Of a DNA stretch of 64,000 nucleotides, positions 1-8,978 are shown piece by piece (position 1 is the stretch's first letter; each line of letters starts with the position of its first letter). A program made the position numbers and the translations under genes. Origin of the DNA: Pseudomonas sp. BCA17 (GTDB lineage: Bacteria; Pseudomonadota; Gammaproteobacteria; Pseudomonadales; Pseudomonadaceae); contig NZ_SGWI01000001.1 in NCBI RefSeq assembly GCF_004519405.1, forward strand, positions 1,178,001 to 1,242,000, given 5' to 3'. A model generated the notes under the pieces. It saw only the letters and a list, made by a program, of their open reading frames with translations, was not told the DNA's origin and made no database searches.

Positions 1-1106
1 AAAACGGCATCGTCGACCGCCTGACCACCGGCGTCGCCGCGTTGCTGAAAAAGCACAAGGTCCAGGTGATCCATGGCTGGGCCAACGTGGTGGACGGCAA
101 GACCATCGAGGTGGGCGAGCAGCGCATTCACTGCGAACACCTGCTGCTGGCCACCGGTTCGAAAAGCGTCAACTTGCCGATGTTGCCGTTGGGTGGCCCG
201 GTCATCTCTTCCACCGAAGCGTTGGCACCCACCCATGTGCCCAAGCGCTTGATCGTGGTGGGTGGGGGTTATATCGGCCTGGAGCTGGGCACGGCCTACC
301 GCAAGCTGGGTGCCGAGGTCAGTGTGGTCGAAGCACAGGAGCGGATCCTGCCGGCCTATGACAGCGAGTTGACACTGCCGGTGGCGGAAGCGCTCAAGCA
401 GTTGGGCGTGAAGTTGTATCTCAAGCACAGCGTCACCGGGTTTGAAAACAACCGCCTGCAAGTGCGTGACCCGCTCGGCGAGAGGCTGTCACTGGAAGCT
501 GACCAGGTGCTGGTGGCCGTAGGGCGCAAACCCAACACCCAGGGTTGGAACCTCGAGGCGCTGAACCTTGCGATGAACGGGTCGGCGATCAAGATCGACC
601 AGCATTGCCAGACCAGCATGCGCAACGTATGGGCCATCGGCGACCTGAGCGGCGAGCCGATGCTGGCGCACAGGGCCATGGCCCAGGGCGAAATGGTCGC
701 CGAACTGATCAGCGGCAAACACCGTGAGTTCAACCCGGCGGCAATCCCCGCGGTGTGCTTTACCGATCCCGAATTGGTGGTGGTCGGCAAGACCCCGGAT
801 GAGGCCAAGGCAGCAGGCTTGGATTGCATCGTCTCGAGCTTCCCGTTTGCAGCCAATGGCCGGGCCATGACCCTGGAATCGAAAACCGGCTTCGTACGGG
901 TGGTGGCGCGGCGTGACAACCGCCTGATCGTCGGTTGGCAAGCGGTGGGCGTCGGTGTGTCCGAACTGTCCACCGCCTTCGGCCTGAGCCTGGAAATGGG
1001 CGCGCGCCTGGAAGACGTGGCCGGCACCATCCATGCCCACCCGACCCTGGGTGAAGCGGTGCAGGAAGCCGCGCTACGGGCACTGGGGCATGCCTTGCAC
1101 CTTTGA
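1..1106 (+). CDS. lpdV: Dihydrolipoamide dehydrogenase, E3 of the branched-chain keto acid dehydrogenase (5' end missing)
   Basis: This is the C-terminal part of an FAD-dependent dihydrolipoamide dehydrogenase. The reading frame is already open at the window edge ([15 protein letters not shown] precedes the first internal Met), so the start and the redox-active disulfide lie upstream. Visible are the NAD-binding Rossmann motif [12 protein letters not shown], the second FAD motif ([15 protein letters not shown]) and the C-terminal dimerisation domain ending [13 protein letters not shown], which carries the His/Glu catalytic dyad of the family. The enzyme reoxidises lipoyl-E2 with NAD+. In Pseudomonas, lpdV is the last gene of the bkd operon for valine, leucine and isoleucine breakdown. 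The next gene, ilvE, makes the matching keto acids, which fits the Val-type rather than the pyruvate-type E3. A REPIN follows directly. Confidence 0.88.
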   Translation, partial: NGIVDRLTTGVAALLKKHKVQVIHGWANVVDGKTIEVGEQRIHCEHLLLATGSKSVNLPMLPLGGPVISSTEALAPTHVPKRLIVVGGGYIGLELGTAYRKLGAEVSVVEAQERILPAYDSELTLPVAEALKQLGVKLYLKHSVTGFENNRLQVRDPLGERLSLEADQVLVAVGRKPNTQGWNLEALNLAMNGSAIKIDQHCQTSMRNVWAIGDLSGEPMLAHRAMAQGEMVAELISGKHREFNPAAIPAVCFTDPELVVVGKTPDEAKAAGLDCIVSSFPFAANGRAMTLESKTGFVRVVARRDNRLIVGWQAVGVGVSELSTAFGLSLEMGARLEDVAGTIHAHPTLGEAVQEAALRALGHALHL

Positions 1107-1119
1107 CCGGAAAGGCTTT

Positions 1120-1211
1120 GTGGCGAAGGAGCTTGCTCCCGCTGGGGTGCGAGGCGCCCCTAAAAGCTGGCGCCTGCTACGCAGTCGAGCGGGAGCAAGC
1201 TCCCTCGCCAC
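1120..1211. repeat. REPIN (paired inverted REP elements)
   Basis: Two inverted arms of about 23 bases containing GGAGCTTGCTCCC and GGGAGCAAGCTCCC flank a short variable middle between lpdV and ilvE. The left arm differs from the perfect form by one base (GGCGAAGG instead of GGCGAGGG). This is a non-autonomous Pseudomonas REP doublet. Confidence 0.85.
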
Positions 1212-1299
1212 TATCAGCCCGCTCCCACACACAGCCAGAATGCAGTATTGTTGTGCCCATTCAGAAAAAAACCGACTTGACCAGAGATTAGAGGGTGTC

Positions 1300-2319
1300 A
1301 TGGGTAACGAGAGCATCAATTGGGACAAGCTGGGCTTTGACTACATCAAGACCGACAAGCGGTTTCTCCAGGTCTGGAAAAACGGCGACTGGCAAGAAGG
1401 CACCCTGACCGACGACAACGTGCTGCACATCAGCGAGGGTTCCACCGCCCTGCACTATGGCCAGCAGTGCTTCGAGGGCCTCAAGGCCTACCGTTGCAAG
1501 GACGGCTCGATCAACCTGTTCCGCCCGGACCAGAACGCCGCCCGCATGCAACGCAGCTGCGCGCGCCTGCTGATGCCGCATGTGCCGACCGACGTGTTCA
1601 TCGATGCCTGCAAGCAAGTGGTCAAGGCCAACGAGCGGTTCATTCCGCCGTATGGCAGCGGCGGCGCGCTGTACCTGCGCCCGTTCGTGATCGGTACCGG
1701 TGACAACATCGGCGTGCGCACCGCGCCGGAGTTCATCTTCTCGGTATTCGCAATCCCGGTCGGCGCCTACTTCAAGGGCGGCCTGGTGCCACACAACTTC
1801 CAGATTTCCACCTTCGACCGCGCCGCCCCACAGGGCACCGGTGCCGCCAAGGTCGGTGGCAACTACGCCGCCAGCCTGATGCCGGGCTCCGAGGCGAAGA
1901 AATCCGGCTTCGCCGACGCGATCTACCTGGACCCGCTGACCCATTCGAAAATCGAAGAAGTCGGTTCGGCCAACTTCTTCGGGATCACCCACGACAACCA
2001 GTTCATCACGCCGAAGTCGCCTTCGGTACTGCCAGGCATCACTCGCCTGTCGCTGATCGAACTGGCCAAGACCCGACTGGGCCTGGAAGTGGTCGAGGGC
2101 GAAGTGTTCATCGACAAGCTGGATCAGTTCAAGGAAGCCGGTGCCTGCGGTACTGCCGCAGTTATCTCGCCGATTGGTGGCATCCAGTACAACGGCAAGC
2201 TGCATGTATTCCACAGCGAGACCGAAGTCGGCCCGATCACCCAGAAGCTCTACAAAGAGCTGACCGGCGTGCAGACCGGCGAAGTTGAAGCGCCGGCGGG
2301 TTGGATCGTCAAGGTCTAA
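1300..2319 (+). CDS. ilvE: Branched-chain amino acid aminotransferase
   Basis: A fold-type IV PLP aminotransferase of 339 residues that interconverts Leu, Ile and Val with their 2-keto acids using glutamate/2-oxoglutarate. The start ATG follows GAGGGTGTC and gives the usual N-terminus (MGNESINWDKLGFDYIKTD); the frame is open further upstream but only through the REPIN. The PLP lysine is Lys184 in GTGAAKVGGNYAAS, and the EEVGSANFF and GTAAVISPIGGI segments are typical of the class II IlvE proteins. Next to lpdV it may serve both biosynthesis and catabolism of branched-chain residues. A single REP follows the stop. Confidence 0.93.
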   Translation: MGNESINWDKLGFDYIKTDKRFLQVWKNGDWQEGTLTDDNVLHISEGSTALHYGQQCFEGLKAYRCKDGSINLFRPDQNAARMQRSCARLLMPHVPTDVFIDACKQVVKANERFIPPYGSGGALYLRPFVIGTGDNIGVRTAPEFIFSVFAIPVGAYFKGGLVPHNFQISTFDRAAPQGTGAAKVGGNYAASLMPGSEAKKSGFADAIYLDPLTHSKIEEVGSANFFGITHDNQFITPKSPSVLPGITRLSLIELAKTRLGLEVVEGEVFIDKLDQFKEAGACGTAAVISPIGGIQYNGKLHVFHSETEVGPITQKLYKELTGVQTGEVEAPAGWIVKV

Positions 2320-2347
2320 GCCGGAGCCCGCAGCTCAGCAAAGCGTA

Positions 2348-2374
2348 TGTGGGAGGGGCTTGCTCCCTCTCACA
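2348..2374. repeat. Single REP element
   Basis: TGTGGGAGGGGCTTGCTCCC followed by TCTCACA lies between ilvE and the convergent acetyltransferase gene. It is the common Pseudomonas REP core, with a hairpin around GGGCTTGCTCCC. Confidence 0.75.
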
Positions 2375-2391
2375 TTTAATCTGCAGTGTTC

Positions 2392-3285
2392 TCAGGATGG
2401 GGACGGGATATTCGCGGCGATCTTCTTGCCCATGCTGATCCTTGGTTCCACCCCATACCCTAACGCCTCATAAAACCCCACCACCCCCTCATTGCCGCCG
2501 GTGATCTGCAGGTTGATCTTCATGCAGCCCAGCGCCGTCAGCGCCTGCTCCGCATGGCGCACCAACGAGGCGCCCAGGCCCTGGCGCCGATAGTCCGCGT
2601 GCACCGCCACCGAATACAGCCAGCCGCGATGGCCGTCGTACCCGGCAAGGATTGTCCCTATCACCGCCTTTTTATCCGTCGCGACGAAGAACAGCCCATC
2701 GTTGACCGCCAGTTTCTTATCAATCGCCAGCGTCGGCAGGTTATGGGCAGTGTCATAGCCAAACGCTTGCTGCCACAGCGCAACCACTTGCGCGCGGTGC
2801 TGGCGGTCACGGTAGGGGCCGATGGGATGGCGGGAGGACAGTGATTTTTCCATCACCAAGGTGCGTTCATTGCCGTGATAGACATCGCGCACGGTATGAA
2901 AACCCAGCTTGGTGTAGAACGGTTCGGCCGTCAGCGAGGAAGGTACGCTCAGGGTGGTCACTCCGGCTTCGCGGGCGCGCAGCTCGATTTCAATCATCAA
3001 CAGCCGGCCAATCCCCTGCCCTTGCAGGCTCGGGTTGACGAACACCGAACGCACCACATTGGCATCAAGGGCTGCGGTGGCCACGATCATCTGATCTTGA
3101 ATCGCCACCAGCACGACCCGGCGCTTGAGCAATGCCAACACCGCATCCGGTGTGAAGTTGCTCGCGACCCGCGCGATCACCTCGGCCGGGTAATCCTGCG
3201 CATTGCTGCTGTACAAGGCAGCCAGGATGACCTGACTGATCCCCTCGGCATCGGAGGTTTGGGCAAGACGGACAGCGGTAGACAT
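2392..3285 (-). CDS. Tandem-GNAT acetyltransferase (C-terminal half YpeA-like)
   Basis: A 297-residue protein made of two GNAT folds in one chain. The N-terminal domain (about 5-147) has the acetyl-CoA loop SLQGQGIGRLL at 87-96. The C-terminal domain (about 155-290) has YRRQGLGASL at 232-241, and its TILAGYDGHRGWLYSVAVH and FYEALGY segments resemble the free-standing YpeA family. Both pyrophosphate loops keep the Q/RxxGxG/A pattern, so either domain could bind acetyl-CoA. The substrate is unknown. The gene is monocistronic, with its own gap of about 270 bases before ctlX. A fusion, rather than a frameshifted pair, is supported by the uninterrupted frame. Confidence 0.82.
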   Translation of the reverse strand: MSTAVRLAQTSDAEGISQVILAALYSSNAQDYPAEVIARVASNFTPDAVLALLKRRVVLVAIQDQMIVATAALDANVVRSVFVNPSLQGQGIGRLLMIEIELRAREAGVTTLSVPSSLTAEPFYTKLGFHTVRDVYHGNERTLVMEKSLSSRHPIGPYRDRQHRAQVVALWQQAFGYDTAHNLPTLAIDKKLAVNDGLFFVATDKKAVIGTILAGYDGHRGWLYSVAVHADYRRQGLGASLVRHAEQALTALGCMKINLQITGGNEGVVGFYEALGYGVEPRISMGKKIAANIPSPS

Positions 3286-3335
3286 GATCTCTCCTGGCTG
3301 ACGGCGTTATGGCAGACGCCACAATACCAAGGTGC

Positions 3336-3356
3336 AAGGAGGCTTGCTCCCGATTG
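3336..3356. repeat. REP remnant
   Basis: GGAGGCTTGCTCCCGAT, a half REP core with an imperfect second arm, upstream of the GNAT gene and ctlX. Confidence 0.45.
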
Positions 3357-3552
3357 CGCCAGATCAGTGATTTTTTTGACCGGCACGCCGCCCCTGCCCG
3401 ATTCGAGCCCATTTCAAACGCGGCAGCCGATTCGGCTGTCTCACTGCCCTTTTCAGCTTTCCCGGCTGAGGCGTCCCGCTGTTTCAGCCGGGATTCACCC
3501 GGCACAACGCACAAAATAACGCCACAGTTCACCCCATGGATTTCGTGCACCC

Positions 3553-4479
3553 ATGCAAACCACCAACACTGTCTTGATGATCCGCCCGGCGCGCTTTGCC
3601 TTTAACCCGGACACCGCGATCAACAATCGCTTCCAACGTCCGCCCCTCGACCCGTTCGGTGCGCAGCAGAAAGCGCTGGAAGAGTTCGACGGTTATGTCG
3701 ATACCTTGCGCAACCACGGCGTGGAAGTACTGGTGGTACAGGACACGCCGGCGCCTCACACGCCCGACTCGATCTTTCCCAACAACTGGTGGAGCAGCCA
3801 CGCCGACGGCAGCCTGGTGCTGTACCCGATGGAAGGCCAGAACCGACGACTGGAACGCAACAAGGGTGTGCTGCAAGTGCTGGAGCAGCGCTTTGCGATC
3901 AACCACACCATCGACCTGAGCCACCTGGAACAACAGAACATCTTTCTCGAAGGCACCGGCAGCATGGTGCTCGACCGCCAGCACCGCATCAGCTACGCCT
4001 GCCACTCCGGGCGTACTCATCAAGACGCCCTGCGCCAGTTTGCCGAACGCCTCGACTACCGGTTGTGCGTGTTCCATGCCGTCGACCGCCACCAGACGCC
4101 GATCTACCACAGCAACGTGATGATGAGCGTCGGCCGCGACCTCTCGGTGGTGTGCCTGCACGCCTTGCCCGATGCCGACGAACGCCGGGCCCTGGAACGC
4201 TCCCTGCGCGACACCGGCAAGGACATCCTCGGCCTCGACTTCGACCAGCTCGAAGCCTTCGCCGGCAACATGCTCGAAGTGCACGACCGCGACGGCCAGC
4301 CCCTGCTGGTGATGTCCGCCAGCGCCTGGGGCGCCCTGCAACCGACGCAACGCCAGCATGTGGAGCGTCACGCCCGCCCGGTGGTGGTGAACATCGACAA
4401 CATCGAACGCATCGGCGGCGGCAGCGCCCGCTGCATGCTGGCGGAAGTGCATCTGCCTGCCCGCCCCTCATTTCAATAA
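3553..4479 (+). CDS. ctlX: Citrulline hydrolase of the arginine deiminase/amidinotransferase fold
   Basis: A 308-residue guanidino-group-modifying (GME) superfamily protein matching the CtlX citrulline-utilisation family, which converts citrulline to ornithine. The expected elements are present: DSIFPNNWWS near residue 75, the EGTGSMVLDR motif, a catalytic-type His in PIYHSNVMMSVG, and the nucleophile Cys near residue 294 in GGGSARCMLAE, close to the C-terminus. The gene begins 11 bases before ornithine cyclodeaminase and is probably co-transcribed with it, giving a two-step path from citrulline to proline. The family was assigned from the motif set and the neighbour; other amidinohydrolase activities cannot be excluded by sequence alone. 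Confidence 0.85.
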   Translation: MQTTNTVLMIRPARFAFNPDTAINNRFQRPPLDPFGAQQKALEEFDGYVDTLRNHGVEVLVVQDTPAPHTPDSIFPNNWWSSHADGSLVLYPMEGQNRRLERNKGVLQVLEQRFAINHTIDLSHLEQQNIFLEGTGSMVLDRQHRISYACHSGRTHQDALRQFAERLDYRLCVFHAVDRHQTPIYHSNVMMSVGRDLSVVCLHALPDADERRALERSLRDTGKDILGLDFDQLEAFAGNMLEVHDRDGQPLLVMSASAWGALQPTQRQHVERHARPVVVNIDNIERIGGGSARCMLAEVHLPARPSFQ

Positions 4480-4490
4480 GGAGTCTTGCC

Positions 4491-5537
4491 ATGACCCGTT
4501 ACATCGACGTCAACGACCTCTGCTACCTGGTCTCGCAGAAAGGCCTGCCAACCTGCATCAGCGAAATGGCCGAGTACATCCGCGCCGACTACCTGCGCTG
4601 GCAGGATTTCGAAAAATGCGCGCGCCTGGCCAACCATTCGCCGGACGGCGTGATCGAGTTGATGCCGGTATCCGACGCTTCGCTGTACGCTTTCAAATAC
4701 GTCAACGGCCATCCGAAAAATACCCAGGCCGGCATGCTCACAGTGATGGCCTTCGGTGCCCTGGGCGATGTGGATACCGGCCGGCCGGTACTGCTGGCGG
4801 AAATGACCCTGACCACCGCGATCCGCACCGCCGCTACCTCGGCACTGGTGGCTCGCTACCTGGCCCGCGACAACTGCCGCAGCATGGCGTTGATCGGTAA
4901 CGGCTCGCAAAGTGAATTCCAGGCCCTGGCGTTCCACACCATGCTCGGTATCAATGAAATCCGCCTGTTCGATATCGACGCCAAGGCCACCGCCAAACTC
5001 GCCGCCAACCTCAAAGCGTTCCCGGCAATCAAGGTGATCCTGGCCGGCAGCGTGGCCGAAGCGGTGAAAGGTGCGGACATCGTCACCACCGTGACCGCCG
5101 ACAAAGCCTACGCAACCATCCTCACCGACGACATGATCGAACCGGGCATGCACCTGAATGCCGTGGGCGGTGATTGCCCGGGCAAGACTGAGCTGGACCG
5201 ACGCATCGTCGAGCGCGCCCGGGTGATCGTCGAATACGAACCGCAGAGCCGCATCGAAGGGGAAATCCAGCACATGCCGGAAGACTCGCCGGTAACCGAG
5301 CTGTGGCAGGTTATCAATGGCCAGAAGCCGGGCCGCGAAAATGCGCGACAAGTCACCCTGTTCGACTCGGTGGGCTTTGCCATCGAAGACTATTCGGCCC
5401 TGCGCTACGTGCTGGATGTGGCCAAGGCCCTGGACGTAGGCCGCGAACTGGAGCTGGTGCCGGACCTGACCAACCCGAAAGACTTGTATGCGCGCCTGGC
5501 CCAGCAACCGGCGGCACAGCAGAAAAAGCGCGCCTGA
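4491..5537 (+). CDS. Ornithine cyclodeaminase
   Basis: A 348-residue member of the ornithine cyclodeaminase/mu-crystallin family that turns L-ornithine into L-proline and ammonia with bound NAD+. The start ATG follows the Shine-Dalgarno AAGGAG with about seven bases of spacing. The Rossmann segment MALIGNGSQSEFQALAF is in the middle. Asp228 in VGGDCPGKTELD falls at the position of the catalytic Asp known for the P. putida enzyme. The length matches the family. It lies directly after ctlX, so the pair funnels citrulline through ornithine to proline; a strong hairpin follows the stop. Confidence 0.93.
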   Translation: MTRYIDVNDLCYLVSQKGLPTCISEMAEYIRADYLRWQDFEKCARLANHSPDGVIELMPVSDASLYAFKYVNGHPKNTQAGMLTVMAFGALGDVDTGRPVLLAEMTLTTAIRTAATSALVARYLARDNCRSMALIGNGSQSEFQALAFHTMLGINEIRLFDIDAKATAKLAANLKAFPAIKVILAGSVAEAVKGADIVTTVTADKAYATILTDDMIEPGMHLNAVGGDCPGKTELDRRIVERARVIVEYEPQSRIEGEIQHMPEDSPVTELWQVINGQKPGRENARQVTLFDSVGFAIEDYSALRYVLDVAKALDVGRELELVPDLTNPKDLYARLAQQPAAQQKKRA

Positions 5538-5543
5538 GACCGC

Positions 5544-5578
5544 TCTGGCCTGCCGCTTCAAGCCCGAGGCAGGCCAGA
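5544..5578 (+). terminator. Hairpin after the ctlX-cyclodeaminase pair
   Basis: A perfect 11-base-pair stem (TCTGGCCTGCC / GGCAGGCCAGA) with a 13-base loop starts seven bases after the cyclodeaminase stop. The downstream tract ACTTTCC is only weakly T-rich, so it may be an attenuating terminator or an mRNA-stabilising hairpin separating the catabolic pair from the transporter operon. Confidence 0.55.
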
Positions 5579-5783
5579 ACTTTCCCCCGGAAAAGCCGAT
5601 TCAGCGCGTGCAACAGCCGATTCCGCTGCATTGCACTTTTTAACAGCGCAATTCGCGCTTTATGCACGGGGTAAACGACACAAAAAACGCACCACCATGG
5701 AGCATTCTCTGCGCCGACGACAAAGATTTATTTCACCTTTATGACTGCCCCTGACATCAATTACAAAATATAGGGACTCCACC

Positions 5784-6563
5784 ATGACGCCACTGCGATC
5801 ACTCTTCGCTGCATTGCTGTTGCCACTGTGCGCCACCGCCGCCCAGGCCCAAGACTGGAAAGAAATCCGCTTCGGCGTGTTCCCCGAATATCCCCCCTTC
5901 GAGTCCGTGGCCGCCGATGGCAGCCTGCAGGGCTTCGATATTGAATTGGGCAATGCAATCTGCGCCAAGCTCGAGGTCAAATGCACCTGGGTACATAACG
6001 AATTCGACGGCATGATCCCGGCCCTGCGAGCGCGCAAGTTCGACGCGATCATGTCATCCATGGCCGTGACCCCGGCACGCGAGAAGGTCATCGACTTCAC
6101 CGACCGGCTGTTCCTCAGCCCGACGTCGGTGATCACCCGCAAAAGCGCCGACTTCGGCGACACCCCGGAATCGTTGAAAGGCAAACAGGTGGGCGTGCTG
6201 CAAGGCTCGCTGCAGGAAGCCTATGCCCGTGCGCAACTGGCCAGGCTGGGGGCGCAGATCAAGGCGTACCAGTCCCAGGAACAGAACTACGCCGACCTGC
6301 AAAATGGTCGCCTCGATGCCACCCTGACCGACAAGCTCGAAGCCCAGCTCAACTTCCTGTCCAAGCCTGAAGGCGCCGACTTCAAGACCGGCCCGGCCTT
6401 CAAGGACCCGACCCTGCCGCTGGATATCGCCATGGGCCTGCGCAAGAACGATCAGGAATTACGTGCGCTGATCAACAAGGGCATCGCCGCCGTGCAGGCC
6501 GATGGCACTTATGCGCAGATCCAGAAGAAGTACTTCGGCGATCAGGACATCTACCACGAGTGA
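5784..6563 (+). CDS. Polar amino acid ABC transporter, periplasmic binding protein (Arg/Orn/citrulline type)
   Basis: A 259-residue secreted binding protein of family 3. A signal peptide (MTPLRSLFAALLLPLCATAAQA, cleavage after AQA) precedes EIRFGVFPEYPPFES, and the DFTDRLF-type signature and GxDxxLG-like segment (LQGFDIELGNAIC) are present. It would deliver a basic or related amino acid to the two permeases downstream. Position right after ctlX and ornithine cyclodeaminase, and resemblance to the aot/his type transporters, suggest arginine, ornithine or citrulline as ligand; the exact ligand is an inference. A REP lies between this gene and the first permease, which may separate expression levels. 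Confidence 0.88.
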   Translation: MTPLRSLFAALLLPLCATAAQAQDWKEIRFGVFPEYPPFESVAADGSLQGFDIELGNAICAKLEVKCTWVHNEFDGMIPALRARKFDAIMSSMAVTPAREKVIDFTDRLFLSPTSVITRKSADFGDTPESLKGKQVGVLQGSLQEAYARAQLARLGAQIKAYQSQEQNYADLQNGRLDATLTDKLEAQLNFLSKPEGADFKTGPAFKDPTLPLDIAMGLRKNDQELRALINKGIAAVQADGTYAQIQKKYFGDQDIYHE

Positions 6564-6591
6564 TGCCAACGCTGCGCCTGCGGGAGAACAC

Positions 6592-6620
6592 GTGTGTGGG
6601 AGGGGATTGCTCCCCGATGA
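6592..6620. repeat. REP element inside the transporter operon
   Basis: GTGTGGGAGGGGATTGCTCCCC, a REP core variant, lies between the binding-protein and permease genes, a position where REP hairpins commonly protect the upstream mRNA segment. Confidence 0.7.
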
Positions 6621-6728
6621 GTGCGCGCCAGTCGACACGCATTGACTGAGCTGCCGCTATCGGACGCAAGCCCCAGCCACATGCGCCGGTTCCCGCAGGG
6701 TATGTCTGCGCCCTTTAGAGATCCCCCC

Positions 6729-7430
6729 ATGAATGAATTCCTCAACTTGCACGGCTACGGCCCGATGCTGGCTCAAGGCGCGTGGATGACGCTTAAGCTG
6801 GCATTCCTGGCACTGGCCCTGAGCCTGACCCTCGGCCTGATTGCCGCCGGCGCCAAACTGTCCAGTGCCAAATGGCTGCGCGTGCCGGCTACGCTGTACA
6901 CCACTTTGATCCGCAGCGTGCCGGACCTGGTGCTGATCCTGCTGATCTTCTACAGCCTGCAACTGTGGCTCAACGACCTGAGTGAAGTGTTCGGCTGGAA
7001 CTACTTTGAAATCGACCCGTTTACCGCCGGGGTCATCACCCTGGGCTTTATCTATGGCGCGTATTTTACCGAGAACTTTCGCGGCGCGATCCTCAGCGTG
7101 CCGGTCGGCCAGCTGGAAGCCGCGACCGCCTACGGCCTGAGCCGCTGGCAGCGTTTTCATCTGGTGCTGTTCCCGCAATTGATGCGCTTCGCCCTGCCGG
7201 GCCTGGGCAACAACTGGCTGGTGCTGCTCAAATCCACGGCGTTGGTGTCGATCATCGGCTTGTCGGATCTGGTCAAAGCCGCACAGAACGCCGGCAAGAC
7301 CACCAACGAACCGTTGTATTTCCTGATCCTCGCCGGCCTCGTCTATCTGGTGATCACCACCTTGTCCAACCGTATCCTCAAGCGCCTCGAACGGCGCTAC
7401 AACCTCGGCATCAAGGGGATGGCGCGATGA
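6729..7430 (+). CDS. Amino acid ABC transporter permease (HisQ type)
   Basis: A 233-residue inner-membrane permease with about five hydrophobic segments and the family EAA loop (QLEAATAYGLSRWQRFHLVLFPQL). The start ATG gives MNEFLNLHGYGPML, the usual N-terminus for HisQ-like proteins; the upstream open frame runs through the REP and is unlikely to be translated. The stop overlaps the next permease start in ATGA, showing translational coupling. It forms the membrane heterodimer with the following gene for the transporter of the ornithine/citrulline unit. Confidence 0.9.
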   Translation: MNEFLNLHGYGPMLAQGAWMTLKLAFLALALSLTLGLIAAGAKLSSAKWLRVPATLYTTLIRSVPDLVLILLIFYSLQLWLNDLSEVFGWNYFEIDPFTAGVITLGFIYGAYFTENFRGAILSVPVGQLEAATAYGLSRWQRFHLVLFPQLMRFALPGLGNNWLVLLKSTALVSIIGLSDLVKAAQNAGKTTNEPLYFLILAGLVYLVITTLSNRILKRLERRYNLGIKGMAR

Positions 7431-8140
7431 TCGAACTGTTCCAGCAATACGGCCTGGCCTACCTGTTCAGCGATGGAACGGGCCTGTCCGGCGTGGCCAT
7501 GACCTTGTGGCTGTTCATTGTCTCGGTGGTGCTGGGGTTTGTACTGTCGATACCACTGGCACTGGCCCGCGTTTCGGAACGCTTCTGGCTGCGCTGGCCG
7601 GTGGAGGTCTACACCTACCTGTTTCGCGGCACGCCGTTGTACATCCAACTGCTGATTTGCTACACCGGGCTGTACAGCCTGGAAGTGGTGCAAGACAACG
7701 CGCTGCTCAACCAGTTTTTCCGCAATGCACTCAATTGCACCCTGCTGGCGTTTGTGCTCAACACCTGCGCCTACACCGTGGAAATCTTCGCCGGGGCGAT
7801 CCGCAATATTCCCTACGGCGAAATCGAAGCGGCTTGCGCCTATGGCCTGCATGGCTGGCGGCTCAATCTGTTCGTGGTGGTGCCGGCGGCATTGCGGCGC
7901 GCGTTGCCGGCCTACAGCAATGAAATGATCCTGATGCTGCACGCCACCTCGCTGGCGTTCACCGCCACCGTCGCCGACATCCTCAAGGTGGCCCGCGATG
8001 CGAATGCCGAGACGTTCCTGACGTTCCAGGCGTTCGGTATCGCCGCCCTGCTGTACATGCTGCTGTCCTTTGCACTGGTGGGCCTGTTTCGACTGGCCGA
8101 ACGTCGCTGGATGCGCTTCCTTGTTTCTACCCGAGGCTAA
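7427..8140 (+). CDS. Amino acid ABC transporter permease (HisM type)
   Basis: A 237-residue second permease, translationally coupled by ATGA to the first. Multiple membrane helices and the EAA motif IPYGEIEAACAYGLHGWRLNLF identify it as the HisM partner. It ends three bases before the ATPase gene. The two permeases are similar in length but not in sequence, as expected for the heterodimeric His/Lys/Arg/Orn type. Confidence 0.9.
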   Translation: MIELFQQYGLAYLFSDGTGLSGVAMTLWLFIVSVVLGFVLSIPLALARVSERFWLRWPVEVYTYLFRGTPLYIQLLICYTGLYSLEVVQDNALLNQFFRNALNCTLLAFVLNTCAYTVEIFAGAIRNIPYGEIEAACAYGLHGWRLNLFVVVPAALRRALPAYSNEMILMLHATSLAFTATVADILKVARDANAETFLTFQAFGIAALLYMLLSFALVGLFRLAERRWMRFLVSTRG

Positions 8141-8143
8141 CCC

Positions 8144-8974
8144 ATGAATCAGTCTGCGCAGGCCCTGGCCGCTTACCCCATCGATGTGCCCATGGCCAAA
8201 TCCGCAACCACAGCCATCAAGCTGCAAGTCGAAGGCGTCCACAAACGCTACGGCGAACACGAAGTGCTCAAGGGCGTGTCCCTCAACGCCCGCAACGGCG
8301 ACGTGATCAGCCTGATCGGCGCGAGCGGCTCGGGCAAGAGCACCCTGCTGCGCTGCATCAATTTTCTCGAACAGCCGGACGCCGGGGTCATCACCCTGGA
8401 CGGCATCAGCATCGAAATGCAGCCCGACCGCGCCGGCACCCGCGCGCCGCACCAGGCGCAACTGCAAAACCTGCGCACACGCCTGGCCATGGTGTTTCAG
8501 CACTTCAACCTGTGGAGCCACATGACCGTGCTGGAAAACATCACCATGGCCCCGCGACGGGTACTGGGCGTAAGCGCCGCCGAGGCGCAGAAACGCGCCC
8601 GGCTGTACCTGGACAAAGTCGGCCTGCCGGGCCGCGTGGCGGATCAATACCCGGCGTTTCTATCGGGTGGCCAGCAACAACGCGTGGCCATTGCGCGGGC
8701 ACTGGCGATGGAACCCGAGATTATTCTGTTCGATGAACCGACCTCCGCGCTGGACCCAGAACTCGTAGGAGAAGTCCTCAAAGTCATACAGACGTTGGCT
8801 GAGGAAGGTCGTACCATGCTGATGGTCACCCACGAAATGGGCTTTGCCCGCCAGGTGTCCAGCCAAGTGCTGTTTTTGCACCAGGGCCGGGTCGAGGAAC
8901 AAGGCGGCGCCGACATCCTCGACCACCCCAGCAGCGAACGCTTGCAGCAATTTCTTTCCAACCGTTTGAAGTGA
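8144..8974 (+). CDS. Amino acid ABC transporter ATP-binding protein (HisP type)
   Basis: A 276-residue ATPase with Walker [10 protein letters not shown], signature [15 protein letters not shown], Walker B IILFDEPTSALD and the switch His in MVTHEMGFARQ. A tail of about 23 residues precedes the domain, somewhat longer than usual; an internal ATG (MAKSATTAIKLQVEG) is an alternative start. It powers the two permeases before it. The Lrp-type regulator starts four bases after the stop, so the regulator probably belongs to the same transcript. Confidence 0.92.
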   Translation: MNQSAQALAAYPIDVPMAKSATTAIKLQVEGVHKRYGEHEVLKGVSLNARNGDVISLIGASGSGKSTLLRCINFLEQPDAGVITLDGISIEMQPDRAGTRAPHQAQLQNLRTRLAMVFQHFNLWSHMTVLENITMAPRRVLGVSAAEAQKRARLYLDKVGLPGRVADQYPAFLSGGQQQRVAIARALAMEPEIILFDEPTSALDPELVGEVLKVIQTLAEEGRTMLMVTHEMGFARQVSSQVLFLHQGRVEEQGGADILDHPSSERLQQFLSNRLK

Positions 8975-8978
8975 ACTC

